Assembly (NCBI RefSeq): GCF_001693275.1 | Contig: NZ_CP016477.1 | Span: forward strand, 2,170,001 to 2,234,000 | Direction of reading: 5' to 3' | DNA: 64,000 bases | Source of the DNA: Picosynechococcus sp. PCC 7117 | Lineage (GTDB): Bacteria; Cyanobacteriota; Cyanobacteriia; Cyanobacteriales; MRBY01 | Shown: in pieces, positions 63,960 to 64,000 of the stretch | Numbering within the stretch: the stretch's first letter is position 1 | How the letters are laid out: every line of letters begins with the position of its first letter | Translations under genes and position numbers: made by a program | Notes under the pieces: generated by a model | Database searches by the model: none | What the model saw: the letters and a program-made list of their open reading frames with translations, nothing else | What the model was told of the DNA's origin: nothing

Positions 63960-64000
63960 AATTTCAATACACTCCAGGCAAAACCACTAAAAAAACAGAT

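Overview
The window is chromosomal DNA from a unicellular, non-heterocystous cyanobacterium, most like the Picosynechococcus / Synechococcus sp. PCC 7002 group. The evidence is the very frequent HIP1 octamer GCGATCGC, phycobilisome genes (apcD, cpcT), the cyanobacterial NDH-1 subunit gene ndhO, ycf34, an SphS-type kinase and many cyanobacteria-only hypothetical families. The species-level guess is inference. Almost all of the window is ordinary core genome with genes on both strands in short operons. I see no insertion sequence, prophage, CRISPR array or rRNA operon.

Layout. 1-2.6 kb: end of the str operon on the minus strand (rpsL, rpsG, fusA cut by the left edge). 2.6-4.3 kb: A-type Fe-S carrier, mannose-6-P isomerase-like cupin, tadA and a glutaredoxin. 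4.5-10.4 kb: ahcY, a degenerate dihydroorotase, ureG, a GIDE-like membrane protein, a lipid kinase, a DUF2103 protein and clpS. 10.7-17.6 kb: tRNA-Lys, rph, TPR proteins, a second EF-G-like GTPase, ycf34 and rpsD. 17.9-24.8 kb: tRNA-Leu, a Mo-nitrogenase-C-like protein divergent from modB, tRNA-Gly, DUF362, an amino-acid permease, a phosphopantetheinyl transferase, mdh, ndhO and cpcT. 25-36.6 kb: an acidic hypothetical, the canonical pyrC, a livH-livM pair, an SphS-like kinase, an 837-bp gene-poor gap, argC, a UvrD-like helicase and an RlpA-like protein. 36.6-47.5 kb: an orphan ABC ATPase, a PMCA-type Ca2+ pump, an ECF sigma / anti-sigma / Spy-like group, tRNA-Asn, a TgpA-like protein, tRNA-Ser, NDH-2 and a HAD phosphatase. 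47.5-55 kb: ureD, glgA, accC, a lipoprotein, a YggT protein and hom. 55-57.6 kb: an AT-rich accessory patch with two small orphan genes and an HTH-like/Nudix gene. 57.6-64 kb: Uma2 nuclease, coiled-coil protein, tRNA-Ser, glgP, apcD, repeats and two hypotheticals.

Functional links. glgA and glgP make and break glycogen. apcD and cpcT serve the phycobilisome. ndhO, NDH-2 and mdh serve redox metabolism. ureG and ureD mature urease but sit 40 kb apart. Three LivH/LivM permease subunits lack ATPases and a binding protein nearby. The most notable points are three likely pseudo-enzymes or altered enzymes: a dihydroorotase missing metal ligands alongside an intact PyrC, an EF-G paralogue without the catalytic His, and a TgpA-like protein without its catalytic Cys and Asp. 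Also notable are the HTH-like/Nudix gene in the AT-rich patch and several unassigned structured-RNA or terminator-bounded segments. I did not find a clear multi-gene novel system; the 55-57.6 kb patch is the best candidate for something new.
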